Positions 7,938 through 16,448 of a stretch of DNA of 64,000 bases are shown piece after piece. The notes below the pieces were generated by a model, which saw only the letters and a list, made by a program, of their open reading frames with translations, did no database searches and had not been told where the DNA came from. Position numbers and translations under genes: made by a program. Position 1 is the stretch's first letter, and every line of letters starts with the position of its first letter. The stretch is taken from NCBI RefSeq assembly GCF_002205165.1, contig NZ_NIVS01000002.1, positions 1 through 64,000 on the forward strand, in the 5' to 3' direction. This DNA is from Stenotrophomonas maltophilia (lineage in GTDB: Bacteria > Pseudomonadota > Gammaproteobacteria > Xanthomonadales > Xanthomonadaceae).

Positions 7938-10100
7938 TCAGGCCAGGGTGACCTGCACCGCCTCGCCGCTCGTGCAGGACGGCGCGATCCACACATCGAA
8001 TACACCCGCTTCGGCACGGCGGATGCCATCCACGCCGGTGAACTCGAGCATCGATTCGTTCAACAGAAAAGCGACGTCCAGCGACGCTCCACCAGCCAGG
8101 GTGACCTTGTCGAAGCCTTTGAGCTCACGGACCGGCCGGACCCGGCTGGCGACCCGGTCGTGGATATACACCTGCACGACCTCCTCGACGGTCCGCTGGC
8201 CGAGGTTGCGCACGCGCGCGCTGACCCGGACCGACTCGCCCCGCCGAAGCACCGCGGCGTCCACCCGGGTGGGGCCGTACTCAACCTTGCCGTAGGTCAG
8301 GCCATGCCCGAACGGGTACAGCGCTTCATGCGGGATTTCGCGCCAGCGTGTCTTGAATTCCTTCATCTCCGGCAGTTCGGGACGGCCGGTGCGCGGATGG
8401 TTGTAGTAATACGGTTGCTGCCCCGATGCGTGCGGGAAGGACACTGGCAGCCGGCCCGACGGGCTGTAATCGCCAAAGAGCACGTCAGCGATGGCATGGC
8501 CGGTCTGCGAGCCCAGGAACCAGGTGATCAGCACGGCATCGGCATCCCGCACGCCGCCCTGCAGGGCCAGCGCGCGGCCATTGCGGACCAAGGCCACGAC
8601 GGGGGTGCCAGCGGCGGCGACCGCATCGGCCAGCTGTTGCTGGACGGCAGGCAACACGATCTCGATGCGCGATTGCGCCTCGCCGGAGTAGCGCTGCGGC
8701 TCGCCCACGGCCAGGATCACCACGTCCGCGCGCTGGGCGGCCTGGACGGCGAGTGCCAGACCGCCGTCGATCGCGTCCTCCATGCCACACCCGTCGACAA
8801 TCTCCAGCTGCGCAGCCTCGCCAAGTGCGGTACGCAGACCGTCTTCAAGGGAAACGTACCGATCGGCCTCGCCGAACAGCGTCCAGCAGCCTTCGATGTT
8901 GTCGCGGTCGCGCGCGAACGGCCCGATCAGCGCAATGCGCTGTCCTGTCCTGGGCAGTGGCAGCACGTCGCCGGCGTTCTTGAGCATCACGATCGAGCGC
9001 CGCGCCGACTCGCGCGCGAGCTCCTCATGCCGCGCAAGGCATGCGTCGGAGACATCGTCCATCTCCAGCGAGCGATACGGGTTGTCCAGCAGCCCGGTGC
9101 GCTCCTTCAGTTCCAGCATGCGCCGGACCGCCTGGTCCAGGCGCCACATCGGCACGCGGCCATCGCGGACGAGCGAAGGGAGATGCTGCAGGTACAGTCC
9201 GCTCTGCAGGCTGAGGTCGAGGCCGGCCATGAAGGCTTTGAGCACCGCGTCGCGCATGTCTTCGGCGTAACCGTGCGCGACCAGTTCCATTTCCGAGGTG
9301 TAATCGGAAATGGTGACGCCATCGAACCGCCACGCGCCGCGCAGAAGGTCGGTCAACAACGGCTTGTTGGCACTGACCGGTACGCCGTTGATATCGTTGA
9401 ACGCGGTCATGATGCTGCCGACGCCGGCATCCACTGCCGCCTTGAACGGGGGCAGATGTACATCCTGCAAGGTCTGCGGGGCGATATCGACCGTGTTGTA
9501 ATCCAGGCCCGCCAGACAGGCGCCGTAGGCAACGTAGTGCTTGGCCGTGGCGAGCAGCGCATCCTCGCGGCGCAGGTCGTCGCCCTGGAACCCCTGCACG
9601 CGTGCGGCACCAAACCGGCACGCAAGCAGCGTGTCTTCGCCGGTGCCTTCGGCGCCGCGGCTCCAGCGCTGGTCGCGGGTCACGTCAATGGCCGGTGCGA
9701 ACGTCCAGTGAATCGCTGCGGCGGTCGCTTCCACGGCGGTGGCGCGGGCAGTCCGGCGCGCCAGGTCCGGTTCGAAGGTCGCGGTCTCGCCCAGCGGGAT
9801 CGGAAACACCGTGCCCATGCCATGGATCACGTCGGCGGCCAGGATCAGGGGAATGCCCAAGCGGCTCTCTTCCACCGCCACCCGCTGCAGCGCCACCGCA
9901 CCCTGCCGGCCCCTGCCGTTGAACAGGGCGCCGACCTTGCCCTGGCGGATGAGCTCGAGCACCTGTCCGGCGTTCTGCTCATTGGCGACCGGATTGATAT
10001 CTGGAACGAAGGGGCGAACCATGTCGGCCGTGACGTTGAGCTGGCCGACCTTTTCTTCGATGGTCATCTGCGCCATCAGCGCATCGATACGGGATGTCAT
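7938..10100 (-). CDS. Glycoside hydrolase family 3 beta-glucosidase-like enzyme
   Basis: The 720-residue protein has a GH3 N-terminal barrel (EEKVGQLN, then the nucleophile region GVTISDYTSE with Asp266), a GH3 C-terminal alpha/beta domain (GGVRDADAVLITWFLGSQTG, SGRLPVSFP) and a fibronectin-III-like end domain (VQVYIHDRV). No signal peptide is present, so it should act in the cytoplasm on imported beta-glucosides or related oligosaccharides. The nucleophile Asp is followed by Tyr, where Trp is more usual. It lies 29 bases after a LacI gene on the same strand, with a palindrome in the gap, so expression is probably sugar-controlled. Confidence 0.95.
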   Translation of the reverse strand: MTSRIDALMAQMTIEEKVGQLNVTADMVRPFVPDINPVANEQNAGQVLELIRQGKVGALFNGRGRQGAVALQRVAVEESRLGIPLILAADVIHGMGTVFPIPLGETATFEPDLARRTARATAVEATAAAIHWTFAPAIDVTRDQRWSRGAEGTGEDTLLACRFGAARVQGFQGDDLRREDALLATAKHYVAYGACLAGLDYNTVDIAPQTLQDVHLPPFKAAVDAGVGSIMTAFNDINGVPVSANKPLLTDLLRGAWRFDGVTISDYTSEMELVAHGYAEDMRDAVLKAFMAGLDLSLQSGLYLQHLPSLVRDGRVPMWRLDQAVRRMLELKERTGLLDNPYRSLEMDDVSDACLARHEELARESARRSIVMLKNAGDVLPLPRTGQRIALIGPFARDRDNIEGCWTLFGEADRYVSLEDGLRTALGEAAQLEIVDGCGMEDAIDGGLALAVQAAQRADVVILAVGEPQRYSGEAQSRIEIVLPAVQQQLADAVAAAGTPVVALVRNGRALALQGGVRDADAVLITWFLGSQTGHAIADVLFGDYSPSGRLPVSFPHASGQQPYYYNHPRTGRPELPEMKEFKTRWREIPHEALYPFGHGLTYGKVEYGPTRVDAAVLRRGESVRVSARVRNLGQRTVEEVVQVYIHDRVASRVRPVRELKGFDKVTLAGGASLDVAFLLNESMLEFTGVDGIRRAEAGVFDVWIAPSCTSGEAVQVTLA

Positions 10101-10105
10101 TGGAG

Positions 10106-10129
10106 CCTCATGAAATCGGTTACATGAGG
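10106..10129. promoter_or_regulatory. Inverted repeat between lacI gene and GH3 gene, likely operator
   Basis: CCTCATG and CATGAGG form 7-base arms around AAATCGGTTA, giving a LacI-type core with CG in the middle. It fills almost the whole 29-base gap between the regulator stop and the GH3 start and overlaps the GAGG of the GH3 ribosome site. It could therefore act as an operator, as an RNA hairpin hiding the ribosome site, or both. Confidence 0.7.
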
Positions 10130-11230
10130 CTATGAAAAGAGGTTGATCGGTAAACCGCCAGCGCGGCGATCAGTCGCAGGCGATGGGGCCGACTGCGAGG
10201 AGGTCCGGATGAGCAGCTGGTGGGGCAGGATCTGCTCGCCGCAGGGCAGGCCAGCATTTCCGGTGAGGCAGTCGAGCAGTGCCCGGGTTGCCGCGGCCGC
10301 CATCCCGGCCATCGGCTGGCTGGCCACGGTCAGCGGTGGCCAGGCGCGCCGCGCAGCGGCAGTGTCATCGAAAGCGGCCAGTGACAGATCCTGCGGAACC
10401 CGCAGGCCCGCGCGATGCGCTATCCACAGCACGCCCAGCGCCATGTCGTCATTGCTGGCCAGCACGGCCGTCGGTGCTGAGGACATGCCGAGCAGCGCTT
10501 CGCCGATGTCGCAGCCCGACTGGAACGAAAAGCGGCCATGGCGGATCAGCTCCGGCGGGATCGGCAGTCCGGCCCGCGCCATCGCCTCCTCGAATCCGGC
10601 AAGGCGCTCCCGGCTGTCGCCATGCTCCATGGGCCCGGCCAGGAACGCGATCCGTTGGTGGCCGCTGTCGATCAGGTGCAAGGTGAGCTGATCGGCCGCC
10701 AGGCGGTTGTCGATGCGGATCGTCCGCATGCCCGGCAGTACCTGTGCACCGGCCAGGGCAACGGTGGGAATGCCGAGCCGCATGAAGGCGTCCGAGCCGG
10801 ACAACAGCTCGGCGTACGGTGGGATGAGGATCAAGCCTTCGGCGCCGGACTTGATCGCATCCATGACCCGCTGTTCGGCATGCTCAAGCGTCGGCGAGGT
10901 GCCTTCGCAGACGATCAGTCCGGCGCCTGCCGCGTTGGTGCTGGCCAGCACCGCGAGCAGTGCATCGGTCAGGAAGGGCGAGCGGTCACCGGAATGGATC
11001 AGTGCGAGACGGGTTCCCGCCGCACCGGCGAGACGCCGCGCCTCAAGATTGGGGACGTAGCCGGTCGCACGGATCGCTTCCCTGACCCGCGCGCGCGTTT
11101 CCGCGCCCACCTTGCCCGTGCCGTTGATCACGTTGGATACGGTCATCGTCGAGACGCCGGTGCGATCGGCAACCGTCTTCAGCGTTGCAGGGCGATGCGG
11201 AGGTTGGCCTGGGCCTGGACGGTGCGCCAT
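10130..11230 (-). CDS. LacI-family transcriptional regulator upstream of GH3 gene
   Basis: This 366-residue protein has an N-terminal extension of about 16 residues, then the LacI helix-turn-helix TLKTVADRTGVSTMTVSNVI and hinge (GYVPNLEARRLAG). The effector domain carries the usual ASNDDMALGV and LAAFDDTAAARRAWPPL segments. It is co-directional with, and just upstream of, the GH3 gene. Palindromes lie upstream of its own start (11266-11283) and just downstream of its stop (10106-10129), so it likely autoregulates and controls the hydrolase. It differs clearly in sequence from the LacI protein at 6824-7831. Confidence 0.93.
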   Translation of the reverse strand: MAHRPGPGQPPHRPATLKTVADRTGVSTMTVSNVINGTGKVGAETRARVREAIRATGYVPNLEARRLAGAAGTRLALIHSGDRSPFLTDALLAVLASTNAAGAGLIVCEGTSPTLEHAEQRVMDAIKSGAEGLILIPPYAELLSGSDAFMRLGIPTVALAGAQVLPGMRTIRIDNRLAADQLTLHLIDSGHQRIAFLAGPMEHGDSRERLAGFEEAMARAGLPIPPELIRHGRFSFQSGCDIGEALLGMSSAPTAVLASNDDMALGVLWIAHRAGLRVPQDLSLAAFDDTAAARRAWPPLTVASQPMAGMAAAATRALLDCLTGNAGLPCGEQILPHQLLIRTSSQSAPSPATDRRAGGLPINLFS

Positions 11231-11265
11231 CGAAACGCCTGCTGGAGAACAGCGGGTATTGGAAC

Positions 11266-11283
11266 GGGTTTAACGTTAAACCC
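11266..11283. promoter_or_regulatory. Perfect 18-base palindrome upstream of second lacI gene
   Basis: GGGTTTAACGTTAAACCC is a perfect palindrome 36 bases upstream of the LacI start codon. The TTAACGTTAA core with central CG fits a LacI-family operator, most simply an autoregulatory site for the regulator at 10130-11230. Confidence 0.8.
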
Positions 11284-11372
11284 GGCTGAGCCGGATGAAC
11301 CGTTCGTGCCGGCGGTCCACGTTCCTCCGAGCGTGATCCACTACCATGGGCCACCCGTCAGGATGCGCCCGC

Positions 11373-12398
11373 ATGTCCCTCGTGATCCCCGTGTTGCCCA
11401 AGCCGCCCACCGCCCGCATCGCGGCCTGGCTGCTGATGCTGCTGGGCATGTGGCTGACCTTGAAGCTGGGCCTGGTGGTGACGCTGCTGTCGGGCCTGCT
11501 GGTGTTCCACCTGACCCATCTGCTGGCCTCCACCGTCGAGGGCAGGCTGCCGCCGGGGCGCGCGCGCGCCTATTCGGTGATCGTGCTGTCCGCGCTGATC
11601 ATCGGTGCGCTGACCCTGGCCGCGATCGGCATCGCCTCGTTCTTCCGCAATGAAACCGGTGGCCCGGATGCGCTGCTGATGCGCCTGATGGATATCCTCA
11701 ATACCTCCCGCCACCAGGTCCCGGACCTGCTGCAGCCGTACATCCCGGAAGACCTGCAGGCGCTGCGCACGGCGATGAACGACTGGGCGGCGACGCACCG
11801 CCAGCAGCTCGGCATTGCCGGCACCTCTGCGGTGCAGATCAGCGTGCGGATCCTGATCGGCATGGTGCTGGGCGCGATGATCGCCCTGTATGACGAGTTG
11901 CCGTTGCCGAAGCTGGGGCCGCTGGCGCAGGAACTGATCGGCCGCACCAGCCGCATGGCCACCGCCTTCCGGCAGGTGGTGTTCGCGCAGGTGAAGATCT
12001 CGCTGCTCAATACGCTGTTCACCGCCATCTTCCTGCTCGGCGTGCTGCCGCTGTTCGGCGTGCACGTGCCGCTGTCCAAGACGCTGGTGCTGATCACCTT
12101 CCTGGCCGGCCTGCTGCCGGTGGTGGGCAACATCATCTCCAACACCGTCATCACCATCGTCGCACTGTCGGTCTCGTTCTACGTGGCCGTGGTCGCGCTG
12201 CTGTACCTGGTGGTCATCCACAAGCTGGAGTACTTCCTCAACGCCCGCATCGTCGGGGGTGAGATCCAGGCACGTGCCTGGGAGCTGCTGCTGGCGATGC
12301 TGGTGATGGAAGCGGCGTTCGGTCTGCCCGGATTGGTGGCGGCGCCGGTGTTCTACGCCTACATCAAGCGCGAACTGCTGGATCAGCGCTGGATCTGA
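11373..12398 (+). CDS. AI-2E/PerM family permease
   Basis: From ATG 11373 the product is 341 residues (an in-frame ATG at 11346 is possible). It has hydrophobic segments at residues about 15-55, a helix near 75-95, a soluble loop, then four to five C-terminal helices with the conserved LLPVVGNIISNT and QARAWELLLAMLVMEAAFG patterns of the AI-2E transporter family. Members export signalling molecules or act as Na+/H+ antiporters or general efflux carriers; no substrate can be read here. It is divergent from the upstream LacI gene and convergent with a TonB receptor. Confidence 0.88.
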   Translation: MSLVIPVLPKPPTARIAAWLLMLLGMWLTLKLGLVVTLLSGLLVFHLTHLLASTVEGRLPPGRARAYSVIVLSALIIGALTLAAIGIASFFRNETGGPDALLMRLMDILNTSRHQVPDLLQPYIPEDLQALRTAMNDWAATHRQQLGIAGTSAVQISVRILIGMVLGAMIALYDELPLPKLGPLAQELIGRTSRMATAFRQVVFAQVKISLLNTLFTAIFLLGVLPLFGVHVPLSKTLVLITFLAGLLPVVGNIISNTVITIVALSVSFYVAVVALLYLVVIHKLEYFLNARIVGGEIQARAWELLLAMLVMEAAFGLPGLVAAPVFYAYIKRELLDQRWI

Positions 12399-12480
12399 GG
12401 CAGGAACGTCGCCTTGCCGTCGTGCTCGACGCGGCGCCCCGGGGCCAGGCCGGGGGCGTTCCAGAACCGCAGTGGAGCGC

Positions 12481-14526
12481 CTACAGCGTCAGGTTCAAAG
12501 AGACATACGCCGAGCGCCCGGGGGCCGGTGAGAACATCGGCTGGTCGTCGCCGCCCCAGAAGAAGTTGTCATACCACGCATACGCGTAGTCGCGGCCGGT
12601 CAGGTTCTTCACCTGCACGTCCACGCTGACCCGCTCGGAAAGCCGATACGACGCACTGGCATCGAGCACCGCGAAGGCGCCGAACTTGCCCTGCGTGTTG
12701 CGTTCTTCAATGTAATAGTCGCCCTGCATCCGGCCCTGCAGGCCGAAGGTCCAGCGCTCGTTGCCGCGGTAGTCCACGCCGATGTTGCTGATGTAGCGCG
12801 GCGTGGCGATCACCTCGTTGCCGGCCAGGGCGGTGCCATCGGTGGTGAACGCGCGCACCACCTTGGCCTGCTGGATCGCATGCGAGCCCCACAGCGTCCA
12901 GTGGTCGCTTAGGCGCGAGGTGAACTGCAGGTCGACCCCTTCGCGACGGGTCTGGCCAAGGCCGACCGAGGTGCCGGTAGCCGGCATGTTCGCTACTTCG
13001 TCCGTCGCGTCCTGGCGCCACACCGCGATGCGCGCGTCGGTGCCGACGGCCGGGGTGTACTTGATGCCCAGCTCCTTGCCGGTGTTGATCGAGGGCCGGA
13101 AGGTCTCCTGGCCGGCGGTAAGGTAAGCCGGTGCGGTGGAACCGGTCAGCACCTGGAAGGTCCTACCCCAGTTGGCATAGATGTTGAGGACCGGGGTGAT
13201 CGTGTAGACCACGCTCAGCTTGGGCTGGCCGATGGTGCCGTAGCGCTGCAGCGGCGCGGTGATGCCACCGGGCAGGTGGGTGCTGCCGGAGAAGCGGTCC
13301 ACACGGTAGGCCGGCACGATCTTCAGCGCGGAGGTGGGCTGATACACGGCCTGCGCGTAGGCACCGAGGTTGTCCAGGGTGTAGCGGTCGTCGTTCTGGA
13401 TCCGCGCCGGGGTGGAGAAGTCGGTCGGGATGGCGTGGCTGTAGCGCAGCCGGCGGTACGTATTGTCCTGATGCTCGGCGTTGAATCCACCCTCGACCGT
13501 CAGCGCAGGCGTGGCGGCCCAGGTCAGCGTGCTGAGCAGGCCGGTCTGTTTCTCATCCCACTGACGACGCTGGCGCGGCGCGTTGCCGGGCACGTACGCG
13601 GTGAAAGTCACCTGCCGGTCGTCCTCGTAACGGTTGTAGTACAGCTTGTTGCTGACATGCACGGCGTCGCTGAGCTGCAGATCCAGATGGGTGCTGAGAT
13701 GGCGCATGTCGCGGTCGTCGAAGTCGTTGGCATTCTTGAGCGCGGATCCGCGACGATCGGCTGCCAACTCTCCGGCGGTCATGAAGCCGGGCTCGTCGGC
13801 TTCGTGGTGGTACACGCGCGCGATCAGACCGAGATTGAAGAGGTCATCGTCGCCGCTGTAGAACCACTTGCCGCCCAGCGAGTACTTCTTCGAGTGGTCA
13901 TGATCGCGATAGCCGTCGGACGCCTGCGACGCCAGAAAATAGTTCTGCGCGACACCGTTTGCGTCGCGACCGATCGCCACCTGCGCTTCGCGGGTGTTGT
14001 AGCTGCCATAGGTGAGCCGCGCATCGGTGTAGGTGCCGCCCTGGCGGGTGCCGAGGTTGATGTTGCCCCCGATGTTGTGCAGGCCATAGCGCGGGTCGTT
14101 GGTACCGCGCACGACTTCGATGTAGTCGATGTCCAGCGGGAACACCATGTCGATGAAGCGCTGGTTGCCACTGTTGACGTTGCTGGGAATGCCATCGATC
14201 AGGATCTTGATCCCGTTGAGGTAGCCCTCGCCATTGAATGCACGGAAGGTAGCCTTGCCGGACTCCGCGCCCTGGCGGGTTTCTGTCAGCTGCATGCCTG
14301 GCATCTGGCCGAGCAGTTCCCAGCTGTTGGACACGTTCTTCTCATGGACCTGGTCGCCACCCATCACATCCACGGAGGTCAGCACCCGGTTGGCGGCCAG
14401 GGGACGGTTCGCGCCTTCCCGCACGCGCACGCTGCCGAGGGTGATCGCAGCATCGGCGGATTGGGCGCGCGCTTCGCCGGCGCACAGGGCCGCCAGTACA
14501 GCGGACACCATTGCCTTGGTTCTCAT
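12481..14526 (-). CDS. TonB-dependent outer-membrane receptor
   Basis: This 681-residue receptor has a signal peptide ending at ARAQS and a plug domain (VRVREGANRPL to INLGTRQGG) with the typical LIDGIPSN and EVVRGTNDPRYGLHNIGG motifs. The beta-barrel ends in AYVSLNLTL. There is no N-terminal signalling extension, so it is a plain transporter without a FecR-type partner. No siderophore or sugar gene adjoins it, and no strong Fur box was seen upstream; the ligand is unknown. Its leader contains a perfect inverted repeat (14566-14588) and an AT-rich promoter region. Confidence 0.93.
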   Translation of the reverse strand: MRTKAMVSAVLAALCAGEARAQSADAAITLGSVRVREGANRPLAANRVLTSVDVMGGDQVHEKNVSNSWELLGQMPGMQLTETRQGAESGKATFRAFNGEGYLNGIKILIDGIPSNVNSGNQRFIDMVFPLDIDYIEVVRGTNDPRYGLHNIGGNINLGTRQGGTYTDARLTYGSYNTREAQVAIGRDANGVAQNYFLASQASDGYRDHDHSKKYSLGGKWFYSGDDDLFNLGLIARVYHHEADEPGFMTAGELAADRRGSALKNANDFDDRDMRHLSTHLDLQLSDAVHVSNKLYYNRYEDDRQVTFTAYVPGNAPRQRRQWDEKQTGLLSTLTWAATPALTVEGGFNAEHQDNTYRRLRYSHAIPTDFSTPARIQNDDRYTLDNLGAYAQAVYQPTSALKIVPAYRVDRFSGSTHLPGGITAPLQRYGTIGQPKLSVVYTITPVLNIYANWGRTFQVLTGSTAPAYLTAGQETFRPSINTGKELGIKYTPAVGTDARIAVWRQDATDEVANMPATGTSVGLGQTRREGVDLQFTSRLSDHWTLWGSHAIQQAKVVRAFTTDGTALAGNEVIATPRYISNIGVDYRGNERWTFGLQGRMQGDYYIEERNTQGKFGAFAVLDASASYRLSERVSVDVQVKNLTGRDYAYAWYDNFFWGGDDQPMFSPAPGRSAYVSLNLTL

Positions 14527-14565
14527 CTCTTCGTGCCTCAGGAGCAGGTAGGACAGGGCGTTGAC

Positions 14566-14588
14566 CAGCAGACATCGGACGTCTGCTG
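14566..14588. promoter_or_regulatory. Inverted repeat in leader of TonB receptor gene
   Basis: CAGCAGAC and GTCTGCTG form perfect 8-base arms around a 7-base centre, 40 bases before the receptor start. An AT-rich block at about 14597-14625, including TTGAAA and TATATT on the minus strand, lies just upstream and probably holds the promoter. The repeat could be an operator at the transcription start or a leader hairpin. Confidence 0.55.
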
Positions 14589-14727
14589 TTCTCGCCTACA
14601 AAAGAAATAATATAACATTTCAATAAGGCATCGTTCCATCCCGTAGGTCGGTCGCGTGTCTGTGCCTTGAAGCCCCGGCCGATCGGGTCTATAACGCGCA
14701 CGAAGGGCGCAGCCGTCCGGGCCGCCC

Positions 14728-15207
14728 ATGGTGATCGGTGCTCCCATGATCCAGCCCAACGCCCGTTCAACGCCGCGCGCTGCGGCGGCCAGCGAGCCGT
14801 CCGCATCACAGCAGATCGATGCGCGCATCCAGTCGCTGGATGATTGGCGGGGCGAGGCGTTATCGAACGTCCGCGCCTTGATCCGCAAAGCTGCTCCGGA
14901 CGTGGTGGAGACCTGGAAGTGGCGGGGGGTACCGGTGTGGGAGGATCACGGCATCCTGTGTACCGGCGAGACCTACAAGGCGGCCGTGAAGTTGACCTTC
15001 GCCAGGGGCGCGTCGCTTCCCGATCCCAAGGGGCTGTTCAACGCCAGTCTGGAAGGCAACACCCGCCGCGCCATCGATCTGCATGAAGGCGACACGCTCA
15101 ACGCGACGGCATTCAAGGCACTGATCCGCGCAGCGATCGCGCGCAACCGGGCAGCGAAGCCTCCCGCCGCTGCAGCGCGTGCGAAGGCGAGCCAGCGCTC
15201 TGCCTGA
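14728..15207 (+). CDS. DUF1801 (YdhG-like) domain protein
   Basis: This small soluble protein (159 residues from ATG 14728; ATG 14746 is an alternative) contains a DUF1801 fold: RALIRKAAPDVVETWKWRGVPVW, then GETYKAAVKLTFARGASL and a C-terminal helix rich in Ala, Arg and Lys. Members resemble the iron-chaperone frataxin-like/YdhG group, but no function is proven for this branch. The first 30 residues and the basic tail look unstructured. It is monocistronic, divergent from the TonB receptor gene. Confidence 0.8.
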   Translation: MVIGAPMIQPNARSTPRAAAASEPSASQQIDARIQSLDDWRGEALSNVRALIRKAAPDVVETWKWRGVPVWEDHGILCTGETYKAAVKLTFARGASLPDPKGLFNASLEGNTRRAIDLHEGDTLNATAFKALIRAAIARNRAAKPPAAAARAKASQRSA

Positions 15208-15323
15208 ATCATCACGACCTCCTGCACTGGAACACGCCGCGCGATTCGGCAACGATGAAGGGCTGGGCGAGGCGGCAGCGATGCGGCCGGCCCACTCCCC
15301 CTCAACGTTTCCAGGATGTGCCT

Positions 15324-16448
15324 GTGCTGAGTGTGATCGGCGGTTTGCTTGCGTTGTATCTGGTGTGGCGGCTGATCTGGCCACTGCGATTGTCGCGTCC
15401 GGTCCGGATCGTGCTCGGCCTGCTGGTGGTGGCGCTGGCGCTGCACCACCGCATCGTGGCGCAGTTTGCCGGGACCATGGCGTCGCCGGAAATTCCCAAG
15501 GCGATGATCGCGGTGCTCGCGACCGGCTTCACCACGCTGCTGTTGAGCGCGGTCTTCGTGCTCCTGCTGGACGCGCTGCTGCTGATCGCACGCCTGGTCC
15601 GGGCGCGGCCCGTGCTGCCTGTGCTGCGCGCGCCGTGGCTGCGCCCTGCGGCGGGCACGTTGGCGCTGCTGCTGTCCACGTATGGCATCTGGCAGGGCAT
15701 GGCCGTGCCCAAGCCCCGCCAGATCGAGGTGGCCATCGAGGGGCTGCCGGCCGCGTTCGAGGGCTACCGCGTGCTGCAGCTCACCGACATCCACGCCAGC
15801 CGCCTGCTCACCGGGGCCTGGGTGGAGAAGGTGGTCGCCGAAAGCAATGCCCTTGATCCGGACCTGGTAGTGATCACCGGGGATCTGATCGACGGCACTG
15901 TCAGCGCCCGTGCCAACGACTTCGCGCCGCTGGCCAGGCTGCACGCGCCCGATGGCGTCATCGCGATCACCGGCAACCACGAGTACTACGCGCAGTACGC
16001 CGACTGGATGCAGGCCTTCCGCGGGCAGGGCATGCAGGTGCTGGAGAACACCCACACCCGGGTGCAGCGCGGCGGCGCGACGTTGACCATTGCCGGTGTC
16101 ACCGATCCAGTGGCGGCGCGCTATGGTCTGCCCATGCCGGATCTGAGCAAAGCCCTGGCAGGCGCGGACCCACAGGCGCCGGTGATCCTGCTCGACCATC
16201 GCCCGGTGGAGGCACGCGCCAATGCCGCACAGGGCGTGGCGCTGCAGCTGTCCGGTCACACCCATGGCGGGCACATCCTCGGCATGAACCAGCTGGTCAA
16301 GCGGGCCAACGGCGGTTTTGTCTCCGGGCGCTACGAGGTGGACGGCATGACGCTGTATGTCAGCAACGGCGCCGGGCTGTGGCCGGGCTTCGCCGCGCGC
16401 ATCGGTGTGCCCTCGGAGATCACCCTGATCACGTTGCGGAGGGGATGA
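15324..16448 (+). CDS. Membrane-anchored metallophosphoesterase (YkuE-like)
   Basis: Two or three N-terminal transmembrane helices are followed by a calcineurin-like phosphoesterase domain with all metal motifs: LTDIHASRL, VITGDLIDG, ITGNHEYY, and SGHTHGGHI. The DIH (D-x-H), GD, GNHE and GHxH ligands are intact, so it should be an active two-metal phosphoesterase facing the periplasm. Relatives act on UDP-glucose-type or phospholipid-like substrates; the target here is unknown. I favour the GTG at 15324, where the hydrophobic segment begins; an in-frame ATG at 15255 would add 23 poorly conserved residues. The stop overlaps the next gene. Confidence 0.88.
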   Translation: MLSVIGGLLALYLVWRLIWPLRLSRPVRIVLGLLVVALALHHRIVAQFAGTMASPEIPKAMIAVLATGFTTLLLSAVFVLLLDALLLIARLVRARPVLPVLRAPWLRPAAGTLALLLSTYGIWQGMAVPKPRQIEVAIEGLPAAFEGYRVLQLTDIHASRLLTGAWVEKVVAESNALDPDLVVITGDLIDGTVSARANDFAPLARLHAPDGVIAITGNHEYYAQYADWMQAFRGQGMQVLENTHTRVQRGGATLTIAGVTDPVAARYGLPMPDLSKALAGADPQAPVILLDHRPVEARANAAQGVALQLSGHTHGGHILGMNQLVKRANGGFVSGRYEVDGMTLYVSNGAGLWPGFAARIGVPSEITLITLRRG

